A stretch of DNA of 64,000 nt, taken from the NCBI RefSeq assembly GCF_015291645.1, contig NZ_CP030055.1, positions 248,001 to 312,000 of the forward strand, read 5' to 3'. Positions 46,412 through 55,019 of this stretch are shown here, one piece after another. Position 1 is the stretch's first letter. Each line of letters starts with the position of its first letter. Below the pieces are notes generated by a model that was not told where the DNA came from, searched no databases, and saw only the letters and a program-made list of their open reading frames with translations. This stretch comes from Bradyrhizobium sp. CCBAU 53340 (GTDB lineage Bacteria > Pseudomonadota > Alphaproteobacteria > Rhizobiales > Xanthobacteraceae). Made by a program: the position numbers and the translations under genes.

Positions 46412-46793
46412 TTGCCGCTTTTGTCAATTCGCACGATGATTCAGGCGCCTGACCGGTGTCACCGGGCGGACATGTGCCCGAGCCGTTCTACTGTGCATGG
46501 GGTTGTTTTCTCAGGTTTGGATTGGTCGCCCAATTTGCTGCCTGCAAATGAGGCGGCTGTGATGGCGATTCCGCGATGCAGCGAGCGCGCTGCGATCGTC
46601 GCTTGCGACGATGCGTGACGATCAGTCTCAATTTTTACGGAGCGCAATCGCAGCGCACGCGGCGCGCTTTTCACCGCTCGCAGATGTGCTAACCTTTTTG
46701 CGTCTGCCTCTCGACAGACTCCGAACTTCGCCTACTCGAAAATAGCAAAACAAGAACACGCAGCCATCACGGCTGCCTTAGGGGAGTGACGCG
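46412..46793. other. Gap before the PQQ-type dehydrogenase
   Basis: About 382 bases without a gene. It contains the second copy of the 22-base repeat, and a small hairpin GCAGCC-ATCAC-GGCTGC (46760-46776) that sits five bases before the Shine-Dalgarno GGGGAG of the dehydrogenase gene. Short open frames here have no known relatives. Confidence 0.5.
46488..46509. repeat. 22-base intergenic repeat, copy 2
   Basis: Identical to 2913-2934 over 22 bases (CTACTGTGCATGGGGTTG then TTTT). Flanks differ. Confidence 0.6.
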
Positions 46794-48068
46794 ATGAAAT
46801 CGATGATCCATCGATCCGTGTTGGCGCTTGCAGCCGTGGCCCTTCTTGCCGGGACCAGCGCTGTCAATGCGCAGCAACAGGACAAAAATCGGGCGCTGAA
46901 GAAGTACGAATCCGGCACCAAGGAATTCTGGACCCATCCGCCGGATGACTGGTTCCTCGGCGACGAGACCGAGGCGCAGAAGGGCCTCGCGCCGCCCTCG
47001 GGCCCGCCGACCGGTGCCTCCGATGCCGAGCTCGCCAACATCGTCAAGAAGGTGAAGCTGCCGCCGGGCTTCAAGATGGAGGTCTACGCGTCAGGCGTGC
47101 TGGCTGCGCGTCAGATGGCCTGGGGTGACAAGGGCACGCTGTTCGTCGGTTCGTTCGGCCTCGGCAACGTCTACGCCATCAAGGACAACAACGGGAAGAA
47201 AGAGGTCAAGACCATCCTCAAGGGGCTGAACATGCCCACGGGTCTGGCCGTCAAGGACGGTGCGCTTTATGTCATCGCCGTCGACAAGCTGATCCGCTAC
47301 GACGATATCGAGAACAAGCTCGACAATCCCGGCGAGGGCAAGGTCGTCTATGACGACATGCCGTCCTATGCGGCGCATGGCTGGAAGTACATCGCGGTCG
47401 ACAAGGATGGCTGGTTCTACATTCCGTTCGGACCGCCCTTCAACGTCGGCATTCCCCCGACCAGCGTCTCGCAGATCCGCCGCGTCGATCCCAAGACCGG
47501 CAATGCCGAGATCTGGGCACTCGGCGTTCGCAACTCGGTCGGCGGCGACGTCGATCCGCGCACCGGCAAGTACTGGTTCACGGAGAATGCGCGCGACTGG
47601 GTCAGCGATGATCTTCCTAGCGACAAGCTGAACATGATCAGCAAGATCGGCGAGCATTTCGGCTACCCCTACTGCCACCAGGGCGACCTGCCCGATCCGA
47701 AGTTTGCGATGGGTCACAAGTGCTCCGAGTTCACGCCACCGGTGCTGAATCTCGGCGCGCATGTCGCTCCGCTCGGCATGAAGTTCTACACCGGCGATCA
47801 ATTCCCCGCCGAGTACAAGAACAACATCCTGATCGCAGAGCACGGCTCCTGGAATCGCCACAAGTACCAGGGCGCGCGCATCACGCGCGTGATCGTCGGG
47901 CCTGACGGCAAGAACGCCAAGCAGATGGATTTCGCTACCGGCTGGATCGAGGGCGACCAGGGCTATCTCGGCCGCCCCGATGACATCATCCTCGCCAAGG
48001 ACGGCTCGATCCTCGTCGCCGACGACTGGGCCGGCGCGATCTATCGCATCAGCTACAGCAAGAAGTAG
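46794..48068 (+). CDS. PQQ-dependent sugar (sorbosone) dehydrogenase-family protein
   Basis: Periplasmic soluble dehydrogenase of the six-bladed beta-propeller type, which oxidises a sugar or aldehyde with PQQ. The 424-residue product has a signal peptide ending near VNAQQQ. A short N-terminal segment leads into the propeller with LPPGFKMEVYASGV, GLNMPTGLAVKDGALYV, RRVDPKTGNAEIWALGVRNS and IAEHGSWNR. The substrate is not provable from sequence. A diheme cytochrome c gene follows and is the likely electron acceptor. Confidence 0.88.
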   Translation: MKSMIHRSVLALAAVALLAGTSAVNAQQQDKNRALKKYESGTKEFWTHPPDDWFLGDETEAQKGLAPPSGPPTGASDAELANIVKKVKLPPGFKMEVYASGVLAARQMAWGDKGTLFVGSFGLGNVYAIKDNNGKKEVKTILKGLNMPTGLAVKDGALYVIAVDKLIRYDDIENKLDNPGEGKVVYDDMPSYAAHGWKYIAVDKDGWFYIPFGPPFNVGIPPTSVSQIRRVDPKTGNAEIWALGVRNSVGGDVDPRTGKYWFTENARDWVSDDLPSDKLNMISKIGEHFGYPYCHQGDLPDPKFAMGHKCSEFTPPVLNLGAHVAPLGMKFYTGDQFPAEYKNNILIAEHGSWNRHKYQGARITRVIVGPDGKNAKQMDFATGWIEGDQGYLGRPDDIILAKDGSILVADDWAGAIYRISYSKK

Positions 48069-48082
48069 CGCGACACGACCAC

Positions 48083-48125
48083 GAGGCTGCGGTGGCTCCG
48101 CAAGGCGCCGCAGCCTCTTTCATTT
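48083..48125 (+). terminator. Intrinsic terminator after the PQQ-type dehydrogenase
   Basis: Ten-base stem GAGGCTGCGG / CCGCAGCCTC with a T-rich tail TTTCATTT. Confidence 0.8.
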
Positions 48126-48135
48126 GGAAACCTCA

Positions 48136-48240
48136 CTGTCGTTCCGGATTGCGCGCCACTTGCGCGCAAGTCCGGAACCCATGCCCACGAGCGGGGGTTA
48201 TGGATTCCGGGCTCGCGCCAAGAGGCTCGCCCCGGAATGA
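48136..48240. repeat. Composite dispersed repeat (family D relative)
   Basis: GTCGTTCCGGA..TCCGGAACCCA followed by ATTCCGGGCTCG / CGCCCCGGAATGAC stem, between the terminator and the cytochrome gene. Confidence 0.65.
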
Positions 48241-48266
48241 CATCTCGACAGATCGGAATTCCCATC

Positions 48267-48860
48267 ATGCGCCGTCAGTTTTCTTCGTACGCAATCGGCG
48301 CGCTCCCGCTCGCCGCACTCGCATTCGTCCCGGCCCAGGCCGCCGACAATGCTGCTCTCCAGGAGAAGGCTGCGATCTGTTCCGGCTGTCATGGCGAGAA
48401 CGGCATCTCGCAGACCGAGAACATTCCCTCGCTGGCCGGCCAGCCCGATCAATTCATCCAGTGGCAGCTCGTGTTCTTCCGCGCCGGCTCGCGCAAGAAC
48501 GAGCAGATGCAGCCGATCGTCGAGCAAATCACCAACGAGGACGTCCGTAATCTTGGCGCCTATTTCGCGGCGATGGCGCCGCCAAAGCCAGGCGAGGACG
48601 GGGATGCGGACCTGTCGAAAAAAGGCGCGCAAGTTGCCGTCGGCCGCCGCTGCGCCTCGTGCCACACGGACAGCTTTGCCGGCACCAAGGCCGTCGCGCG
48701 GCTGGCCGGCCAGCGCGAGGAATATCTGGTCAAGGCGCTGCACGACTACAAGGCGGGCCAGCGCGTCGGTGGCGGCGTCGCGGCGATGGCCGACGTCGCC
48801 TATCACATGAGCGACGAGGAGATCACCGCCGTCGCGCACTATCTGGCGCATTTCAAATAG
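48267..48860 (+). CDS. Diheme cytochrome c (c4-like), periplasmic
   Basis: The 197-residue product has a signal peptide ending near VPAQAADN and two CxxCH heme sites, CSGCH near residue 39 and CASCH near residue 130, so it is a c4-type diheme protein. Methionine ligands fit QMQPIVEQ and AAMADVAYHM. It lies downstream of the PQQ-type dehydrogenase and probably takes electrons from it to a terminal oxidase; a terminator between them suggests partly separate expression. Confidence 0.92.
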   Translation: MRRQFSSYAIGALPLAALAFVPAQAADNAALQEKAAICSGCHGENGISQTENIPSLAGQPDQFIQWQLVFFRAGSRKNEQMQPIVEQITNEDVRNLGAYFAAMAPPKPGEDGDADLSKKGAQVAVGRRCASCHTDSFAGTKAVARLAGQREEYLVKALHDYKAGQRVGGGVAAMADVAYHMSDEEITAVAHYLAHFK

Positions 48861-48876
48861 GCGAAGGTGCAGCCGC

Positions 48877-49031
48877 AAACTCTGCTGTCGTCCCGGACAA
48901 GCGAAGCGCAGATCCGGGACCCATACGCCGCAGCAACAGTTTGGCGAAGATTAGAAGTTACCAGTCTCGCGCAACGATTAAATCTTGTGACTATGGATCG
49001 CGGGCTCGCGCTCCGCGCACCCCGGGATGAC
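48877..49031. repeat. Composite dispersed repeat, family D (copy 2)
   Basis: Shares TCGTCCCGGACAAGCG, AGATCCGGGACCCATACGCC, GCAGCAA.AGTT and GAAGTTACCAG with the copy at 34388, and ends with a CTCGCGCTCCGCG-type stem. Confidence 0.8.
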
Positions 49032-49039
49032 GCGAGGCC

Positions 49040-49963
49040 TCACCCCGCCCGCTGATTCTCATACGCCTTCAGATGCGTGTACGCGATGCGCAGCTTCGGC
49101 ACCGGCACCTTGGCCGCATCGCCGCGCGCGATGAGGTCGCCGATCACGTGATCGGCTTCGACGGGCAGGCCCGCCTTGATGTCGCGGAACATCGAGGCCG
49201 TCATCGGCGAACCCTCGGTGGTGAGGTCGCCCTTCACGCGTTCGAAGAACGGTCCGCCCGGCGGATAGCCCGAGGCGGTGGCGATTTCGCTGGTCTCGTC
49301 CAGCATGCCGAGCAGGAAATCCCGGCCGCCGGGCGCGGCGAGGATGTTGCCGACCGAGGTGCGCATCAGGCTGGTCGATGCGGCAAGCGTGGACAGGAAC
49401 ACCCACTTCTCCCACATGTCCTGCATGATGTTCTGGCTGGCCGTGGCACCATTGATGCCGCCCTTGAAGGTCTCGTCGATCGCCTTGATCCGATCCGACG
49501 GCCTGCCGTCGCGCTCGCCGTAATTGATCGACTGCATCGGCTGGAGCTGCACCACCTCGCGCTTCTCGTTGAGGGTCGCGGCGATGGCGCAGAGGCCGCC
49601 TAGCACGCGCTCCTTGCCGAATTTTGCATCGAGAATGTCGAGATGCTTCATGCCGTTCAGCATCGGAATGATCGCGGTATCACGGCCGACCGCGGCGGCG
49701 AACGATTTGATGGCATCGTCGAGATCGAACGCCTTGCAGCTCAGGAGCACGACATCGAACTTGTCCTTGATCGCGCCTGCCTGCACGGTCGGCGGAGCCT
49801 TCAAGGTCACATCGCCATTCGGGCTCTTGATGACGAGGCCGGCGCTTGCGAGCTCGCTGGCGCGCTTGGGGCGGACCAGGAAGGTGACGTCGCGGCCGGC
49901 CTGCAACAGCCTGCCACCAAAGTAGCCGCCGATGGCGCCGGCGCCGACCACGAGGATACGCAT
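49040..49963 (-). CDS. 2-dehydropantoate 2-reductase-family protein (PanE/ApbA)
   Basis: NADPH-dependent ketopantoate reductase family, pantothenate pathway; paralogues with other substrates are common, so the physiological role is uncertain. The 307-residue product has the Rossmann motif ILVVGAGAIGGYFGGRLL, LLSCKAFDLDDAIK and LNGMKHLDIL. The ATG at 49963 is chosen over a longer frame. Stop is followed by a family D repeat. Confidence 0.88.
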   Translation of the reverse strand: MRILVVGAGAIGGYFGGRLLQAGRDVTFLVRPKRASELASAGLVIKSPNGDVTLKAPPTVQAGAIKDKFDVVLLSCKAFDLDDAIKSFAAAVGRDTAIIPMLNGMKHLDILDAKFGKERVLGGLCAIAATLNEKREVVQLQPMQSINYGERDGRPSDRIKAIDETFKGGINGATASQNIMQDMWEKWVFLSTLAASTSLMRTSVGNILAAPGGRDFLLGMLDETSEIATASGYPPGGPFFERVKGDLTTEGSPMTASMFRDIKAGLPVEADHVIGDLIARGDAAKVPVPKLRIAYTHLKAYENQRAG

Positions 49964-50048
49964 GGGATTGTCCTTGCTGTTCTTCCGTCGTCCTGGCGAA
50001 AGCCAGGACGACACCAGAGAGTTAGCGCGTTTACGCCGGATGCGACAA

Positions 50049-50657
50049 TCACTTCTCCAGCACCATTTCCTCGACCTCGCGCAGCTGCTCCTTGCCGAAG
50101 AACATCTCGTTACCGACGAAGAAGGTCGGTGAGCCGAACGCGCCGCGGGCGACAGCCTCCTCGGTGTTCTTGATCAGCTTGCCTTTGACCTCCGGCTCCT
50201 GCGCGCGGGCGAACAGCTTCTCGGCATCGAGCCCCGAAGACGCTAGCGCCCTGGCCGCGATTTCAGGGTCGTCCATCTTCTTCGGCTCGCGCCACATGTG
50301 GTGGAAGGCGGCATCCACGTATTTGTCGAACACGTCCTCGAGCTGCGCCGCGATCGCCGCGCGCATCAGGTTGAGCGTGTTGACGGGAAAGTGTGGATTC
50401 CAGACGTAGGGCTCGACGTGGAACCGCTTGATGAAGCGTTCGGTCTCGACCTGCTGGAATTCGCGCTTGTTCTTGATGCCGGCGAGCGTCTCGGCCGGCG
50501 ACTTGTTGTTGGTGGATTTGAAGATGCCGCCGAGCAGGATCGGAACATATTCGAACTTGACGCCGATCCGCTGTTCGATCGCCGGGATCGCCAGATGGCT
50601 GAGATAGGCGTTCGGGCTGCCGAAATCGAACAGGAATTGCGGGGTTGTACGAGTCAA
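50049..50657 (-). CDS. DsbA-fold 2-hydroxychromene-2-carboxylate isomerase-family protein
   Basis: Kappa-class GST/HCCA isomerase-like fold, glutathione-dependent. The 202-residue product begins TRTTPQFLFDFGSPNAYLSHLAIPAIE and ends with GAFGSPTFFVGNEMFFGKEQLREVEE, the two signatures of the family. A serine lies where DsbA has the first cysteine. The start is a TTG at 50657 with AGGGAG seven bases upstream. It may detoxify aromatic or electrophilic compounds; the substrate is unknown. Confidence 0.87.
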   Translation of the reverse strand: MTRTTPQFLFDFGSPNAYLSHLAIPAIEQRIGVKFEYVPILLGGIFKSTNNKSPAETLAGIKNKREFQQVETERFIKRFHVEPYVWNPHFPVNTLNLMRAAIAAQLEDVFDKYVDAAFHHMWREPKKMDDPEIAARALASSGLDAEKLFARAQEPEVKGKLIKNTEEAVARGAFGSPTFFVGNEMFFGKEQLREVEEMVLEK

Positions 50658-50746
50658 AAGCGTTCTCCCTGACGACACTTTCGCCCATTGTGGCGCAGGG
50701 CGCGCCACAGGTCCACCGTTTAATGATGATCATAATATCTTGATGA

Positions 50747-52096
50747 TCAGACCAGACGCCGGATCGCCTGCTTGCGCCACACCAGGAGGTAATAGCCCAT
50801 CTGCAGGAGGAACATGGCGCAGAACACGATCGGATAGGCGGCCCACACGCCTTGAAGGCCGATCGCGCGGCTGAGGATCACCGCCGACGGCAGTTCGATG
50901 GCCACGATGGCTGATATCGACAGCAGCATCGGTGTCAGTGCCACACCGGCGGCGCGCATCGCGCCGGAAAACGTCGTCGCAAGGCCGAACGGCACTGAGC
51001 TCCATAAGGCGATGAAGAGTAGCCCCTTCGCCAGATCGAGCACGGCACCGTCGGTGATGAAGATGCCTAGCACGGCGCGCGGCACGAGATAGATCAAGGC
51101 CACCAGCCCGCCGGTCAGGACGAGATTGAACGCAAGACCGGTGCGGACGATGCCGTCGAGCCGCGCCCGGTCGCCGCCGCCGACGGCCTGCGCGCCGAGG
51201 ATCGAGACCGCGATCGAAATCGACATCGCCGTGAACTGCGTGTAGCCCATCACCTGATTGACGGCACCATACGCAGCTGTCGCTTCGGATCCAAAGCTGT
51301 TGACGAGGCCGAGCAAGACCAGCTCGGCAATCGCCATCACGACCATACCGACCGCACTGGGTAATCCAATGCCGAGGATTTGCCCGATCACGGCGCGGTT
51401 GAGCCTGATATGGCGTAGCAGTGCGATATCAGGCGCGAGCGCGTGCTTCCTCCGCAGGAGATACGCGCCGAGCGCGACCAGCGCCACTGCATTGGAGATC
51501 GCAGCCGCCCAGGCCGGGCTGGTGATGCCGAGCGCCGGCAGGCCGAAGGCGCCGTGGATCAGCATCGGTGTCAGGATCAAGCCGATCGTGGTCGACAACG
51601 CCAGCGCCAGCAGCGGTGTCACGGCATCACCGACGCCGCGGATCATCGCCGTCACCAGCAGAAAGGTGAAACCGAGCGGCATCGTCAGCAGCATGATGCG
51701 CGCATAAGCGCTGGCAGGAGCGAGAATGTCCGCGGGCGTCGCGAGCGCCATCATCAATTGCCGGCTGAAGAGGCCGCCGATCAGCGCCACCGAGATCGAG
51801 AGCAGCAGGCCGACCGCGAGCGTCGTGCCAGCGACCATCTTGATCCTGTCGTGCTTGCCCGCGCCAAAGGCCTGGCCGATCAGCACGGTGGCGCCCGTGC
51901 TCAGGCCCATGACGAAGGCGAACAGGAAGAAGAACACCGGGAAGAATGTCGAGACTGCCGCGAGTGCGTCAACGCCCATCAGCTGGCCGAGATAGACGTT
52001 GCTGACGGTACCGAACAGCGATTGCAGCGCATTGCTCAGCATCAACGGTGCGAGGAAGCGCAGGAAGTGTTTCCAGAGAGGCTTTGGGGCGGACAT
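50747..52096 (-). CDS. MATE-family efflux transporter
   Basis: Multidrug and toxin extrusion antiporter of 449 residues with twelve membrane helices arranged in two bundles: LMLSNALQSLFGTVSNVYLGQLMG and STGATVLIGQAFGAGKHDR mark the first. The second has MSISIAVSILGAQAVGGGDRAR. The ATG at 52096 (MSAPKPLWKH) is preferred over one 27 bases upstream. Substrates cannot be told. Confidence 0.94.
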   Translation of the reverse strand: MSAPKPLWKHFLRFLAPLMLSNALQSLFGTVSNVYLGQLMGVDALAAVSTFFPVFFFLFAFVMGLSTGATVLIGQAFGAGKHDRIKMVAGTTLAVGLLLSISVALIGGLFSRQLMMALATPADILAPASAYARIMLLTMPLGFTFLLVTAMIRGVGDAVTPLLALALSTTIGLILTPMLIHGAFGLPALGITSPAWAAAISNAVALVALGAYLLRRKHALAPDIALLRHIRLNRAVIGQILGIGLPSAVGMVVMAIAELVLLGLVNSFGSEATAAYGAVNQVMGYTQFTAMSISIAVSILGAQAVGGGDRARLDGIVRTGLAFNLVLTGGLVALIYLVPRAVLGIFITDGAVLDLAKGLLFIALWSSVPFGLATTFSGAMRAAGVALTPMLLSISAIVAIELPSAVILSRAIGLQGVWAAYPIVFCAMFLLQMGYYLLVWRKQAIRRLV

Positions 52097-52183
52097 GGGT
52101 TTGCCTTTGATCAGGGCGAGCAAAGCCGTTGCCGCGCGAGGCGCGGCTCGGCCGTTGATGGGTTGAGAGCGAAGCGCCGCGGC

Positions 52184-52780
52184 TTACGCGCGGTCGCTGT
52201 AAGCGAGCTTGACGATGTGGTCGCGGATGTCGGCCGGCCAGTCGGCGATCAGTCCGGTGAAGCGCCGGCGGTCGTCGGCAAACAGCGCGCGCGAGGCTTC
52301 CTCGAACTGCGGCAGATTGCCGGCCATGGTCGACATGAAGTGATAGGCCGCATCGCGCGCCTGGCGTTCGCGGTCCTTGTCGCCGCTCGTGCGCCTGGCC
52401 TCTTCGACGAGTTTTCGCAGCGCGACCGAGGCGCCGCCCGGTTGCGCATTGAGCCACTCCCAGTGCCGCGGCAGCAGCGTCACTTCGCGCGCGACCACGC
52501 CGAGCTTTGGCCGGCCGCGTCCGCGCGGCTCGGTCGGTGGGGCGGTCTCGTCAACCGGCGGCGGGATCAGCTTCGCCAGCCGCGCCAGCACCTCGCGATC
52601 CCCGCCGCGCAGATCGAAGTCGATCGATCGGCCCGTGGCGTCTTCGAAGATGATGATCGGCTCGTCAGATCGTGGGGCCACCCGCCTGACGACCAGAGCG
52701 ACCTCTCCAGCCGGTCCGGACGCGAGGCGTTGCTGGCCCTGGAAGGCGGTGAAAGTCTTATGCATTGAAATCATTGCCAT
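52184..52780 (-). CDS. DUF2239-family protein
   Basis: The 198-residue product matches the DUF2239 pattern: KTFTAFQGQQRLASG, FDLRGGDREVLARL, RGRGRPKLGVVAREVTLLPRHWEWLNAQPGGASVALRKLVEEAR. The GRGRPKLGV..VTLLPRHWEWL stretch suggests nucleic-acid contact, but the function is unknown. Three ATGs (52780, 52774, 52765) are possible. It is divergent from the GST gene and shares a promoter region with two near-identical repeated motifs. Confidence 0.85.
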   Translation of the reverse strand: MAMISMHKTFTAFQGQQRLASGPAGEVALVVRRVAPRSDEPIIIFEDATGRSIDFDLRGGDREVLARLAKLIPPPVDETAPPTEPRGRGRPKLGVVAREVTLLPRHWEWLNAQPGGASVALRKLVEEARRTSGDKDRERQARDAAYHFMSTMAGNLPQFEEASRALFADDRRRFTGLIADWPADIRDHIVKLAYSDRA

Positions 52781-52803
52781 ATTGATGACGGTCGAGCTCT
52801 TTT

Positions 52804-52847
52804 ATATCCGGGTAAATTGCTGAGGTCAATATACCCGGGTGAAATAT
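52804..52847. promoter_or_regulatory. Two repeated motifs in the DUF2239-GST divergent promoter
   Basis: ATATCCGGGTAAAT (from 52804) and ATACCCGGGTGAAAT (from 52831) are direct near-repeats, both around CCGGGT, in a 150-base divergent promoter. They look like sites for one regulator. Confidence 0.5.
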
Positions 52848-52929
52848 CCATCCGGACGGCTCGACATTGTGTTCCTGGACTGGCACCTACGCGGCCGACC
52901 GACCACGCCTAGCCCTGAGGATTCCCGCG

Positions 52930-53595
52930 ATGCTGACCGTCCACCACCTCAACAATTCGCGCTCGCAGCGCGTGCTTTGGTTGCTCGAGGAACTGGGCGT
53001 GCCTTACGAGATCGTGCGCTATCAGCGTCAGCCCGATATGCGTGCGCCGAAAGAGCTGCGCGCGATTCATCCGCTCGGCAAGTCGCCGGTCATCACCGAC
53101 AACGGCAACACCATCGCCGAGTCAGGCGCGATCATCGAATATCTGATCGCCACCTACGGCAACGGCCGGCTGATCCCGCCGCCTGGCACCCCGGAGCGGC
53201 TGCGCTTCACCTATTGGCTGCACTATGCCGAAGGCTCCGCGATGCAGCCGCTGCTGCTGAAGCTGTTGTTCACCCTGATGCCGAAGCGCGCGCCGGCGCT
53301 GCTTCGTCCGCTGGTGCGCAAGGTCTCGAACCAGGCGCTCACTGCGCTGGTCAATCCGCAGCTCAAGCAGCACATGGACTATTGGGAAAGCGAGCTTGCG
53401 AAGAGCGAGTGGTTCGCCGGCAGCGAGTTCACCGCCGCCGACATCCAGATGAGCTTTCCGCTCGAGGCAGCGCAGGCGCGCGGTGGGTTAGAGCAGGGCC
53501 ATCCCAAGGCGATGGCGTTTCTGGAGCGCATCCACGCGCGGCCGGCCTATGCGCGTGCCCTCGAAAAGGGCGGGCCGTACCAGGTGGGGCGGTAA
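52930..53595 (+). CDS. Glutathione S-transferase family protein
   Basis: Cytosolic GST of 221 residues that adds glutathione to electrophiles. The N-terminal thioredoxin-like domain has NSRSQRVLWLLEELGVPYE, the cis-Pro HPLGKSPVI and the glutathione-binding ESGAIIEYL; the helical C-terminal domain ends with PAYARALEKGGPYQ. The ATG at 52930 fits the family start. It is divergent from the DUF2239 gene and convergent with the MFS gene. Confidence 0.94.
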   Translation: MLTVHHLNNSRSQRVLWLLEELGVPYEIVRYQRQPDMRAPKELRAIHPLGKSPVITDNGNTIAESGAIIEYLIATYGNGRLIPPPGTPERLRFTYWLHYAEGSAMQPLLLKLLFTLMPKRAPALLRPLVRKVSNQALTALVNPQLKQHMDYWESELAKSEWFAGSEFTAADIQMSFPLEAAQARGGLEQGHPKAMAFLERIHARPAYARALEKGGPYQVGR

Positions 53596-53627
53596 GTTTC
53601 CTTACCGCCCGCGGGTGACGCAGCCGA

Positions 53628-54923
53628 TCAGTTCGCGTGCAGCACACGCCCACGCGTCTCCGGCAGCGCGAAGGCGGCGATGAAGAACACTGCGTACGCC
53701 ACCACCGCGAAGATCGCGATTGCATTCGCGAGCGACGTCGATGCCGATAGCGCACCGACGAGGAACGGAAACAGCGCGCCGATGCCGCGGCCGAAATTGT
53801 AGCAAAAGCCCTGGCCTGAGCCGCGCAGCCGTGTCGGAAAGAGTTCTGTCAGGAATGCGCCGACGCCGGAGAAGTAGCCTGAGGCGAAGAAGCCGAGCGG
53901 GAAACCGAGCACCCACAGGATCTCGTTGGTCAGCGGCAGCTGCGTGTAGAGCAGCACCACGGCCATCGCGCCGATCGAGAAGATCAGGAACAGGTTGCGC
54001 CGCCCGATCCGGTCGGCGAGCCAGGCGCCGGTGAGATAGCCGATGAAGGAGCCGATGATCAGCGTCGAGAGATAGCCGGTGGAGCCGACGATCGACAGAT
54101 GCCGTTCCTTGGTCAGGAACTGCGGCACCCAGAATGTGACGGCATAGTAGCCGCCCTGGCAGCCGGTCGCCATCAGCGATGCAAGCACTGTGGTCTTCAC
54201 GATCGGGAATGTGAAGATTTCCCAGATTTTCGGATGACTGCCGGTTTCTGCGTGCCTGGCGCGCGCTTCGGCCGCGATCTCCGGTTCGGTGACGGTGCGG
54301 CGGATGTAGAACACCAGGAGGGCAGGCAACGCACCGATCACGAACATCCAGCGCCACGCCGTTTCCGCGGGCATCACTGAGAACAGGATCGCTTGCGACA
54401 GCACCGCAAGCCCCCAGCCGATGGCCCAGCCCGATTGCACCGAGCCGACTGCGCGCCCGCGATATTGCGGCCGGATCGCTTCGCCCATCAGCACGGCGCC
54501 CGCGGCCCATTCACCGCCGAAGCCAAGACCGAGCACGGCGCGCGCAATCAGGAGCTGTTCGAAATTCTGCACGACGGCGCAGACCAGCGAGAAGAACGAG
54601 AACCAGATGATGGTGATCTGAAGCGTCCTGACCCGGCCGATATGGTCGGAGAGATAGCCTCCGAGCCAGCCGCCAATGGCAGAGGCGAGCAGCGTCACCG
54701 TGCCTGCAAGTCCTGCGGACGCCGCATCGACCTTCCACAGCGCGATGATCGTGCCGATCACCAGCGGGTAGATCATGAAGTCCATGCCGTCGAGCGCCCA
54801 GCCCGCCGCGCACGCCCAGAACGTCCGCCGCTCCGGTGCATTCATGTCGCGATAGAAGGCGAGAAGGCTGGTGTCGTGGATCTCGGCGCGCTCAATGCGC
54901 TGGAGCGGATCGGCTGTGGTCAT
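53628..54923 (-). CDS. MFS transporter (sialate/aromatic-acid:H+ symporter-like)
   Basis: Twelve-helix secondary transporter of 431 residues. The type is that of sialic-acid or benzoate symporters: ACAAGWALDGMDFMIYPLVIGT, GGWLGGYLSDHIGRVRTL, LGFGGEWAAGAVLMGE and FLTELFPTRLRGSG. The substrate is unknown. The ATG at 54923 is preferred to a longer frame. It lies 96 bases downstream of the gamma-glutamyltransferase stop on the same strand, so a peptide or amino-acid derivative is possible. Confidence 0.9.
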   Translation of the reverse strand: MTTADPLQRIERAEIHDTSLLAFYRDMNAPERRTFWACAAGWALDGMDFMIYPLVIGTIIALWKVDAASAGLAGTVTLLASAIGGWLGGYLSDHIGRVRTLQITIIWFSFFSLVCAVVQNFEQLLIARAVLGLGFGGEWAAGAVLMGEAIRPQYRGRAVGSVQSGWAIGWGLAVLSQAILFSVMPAETAWRWMFVIGALPALLVFYIRRTVTEPEIAAEARARHAETGSHPKIWEIFTFPIVKTTVLASLMATGCQGGYYAVTFWVPQFLTKERHLSIVGSTGYLSTLIIGSFIGYLTGAWLADRIGRRNLFLIFSIGAMAVVLLYTQLPLTNEILWVLGFPLGFFASGYFSGVGAFLTELFPTRLRGSGQGFCYNFGRGIGALFPFLVGALSASTSLANAIAIFAVVAYAVFFIAAFALPETRGRVLHAN

Positions 54924-55019
54924 GTGCGTTTCCCCGGCAAATTCTTCTTGGTCGGGCGGTGGTAGCACGCGCGTCGGCCGGCGCAAGCCGGCGCCGATCC
55001 TTGCCATGCTGGGGCAGCG

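Noticed and set aside
46412..46674. Small open frames in the gap before the PQQ-type dehydrogenase, on both strands
   Set aside because: They run through the repeated 22-base sequence, have no ribosome site and no family likeness.
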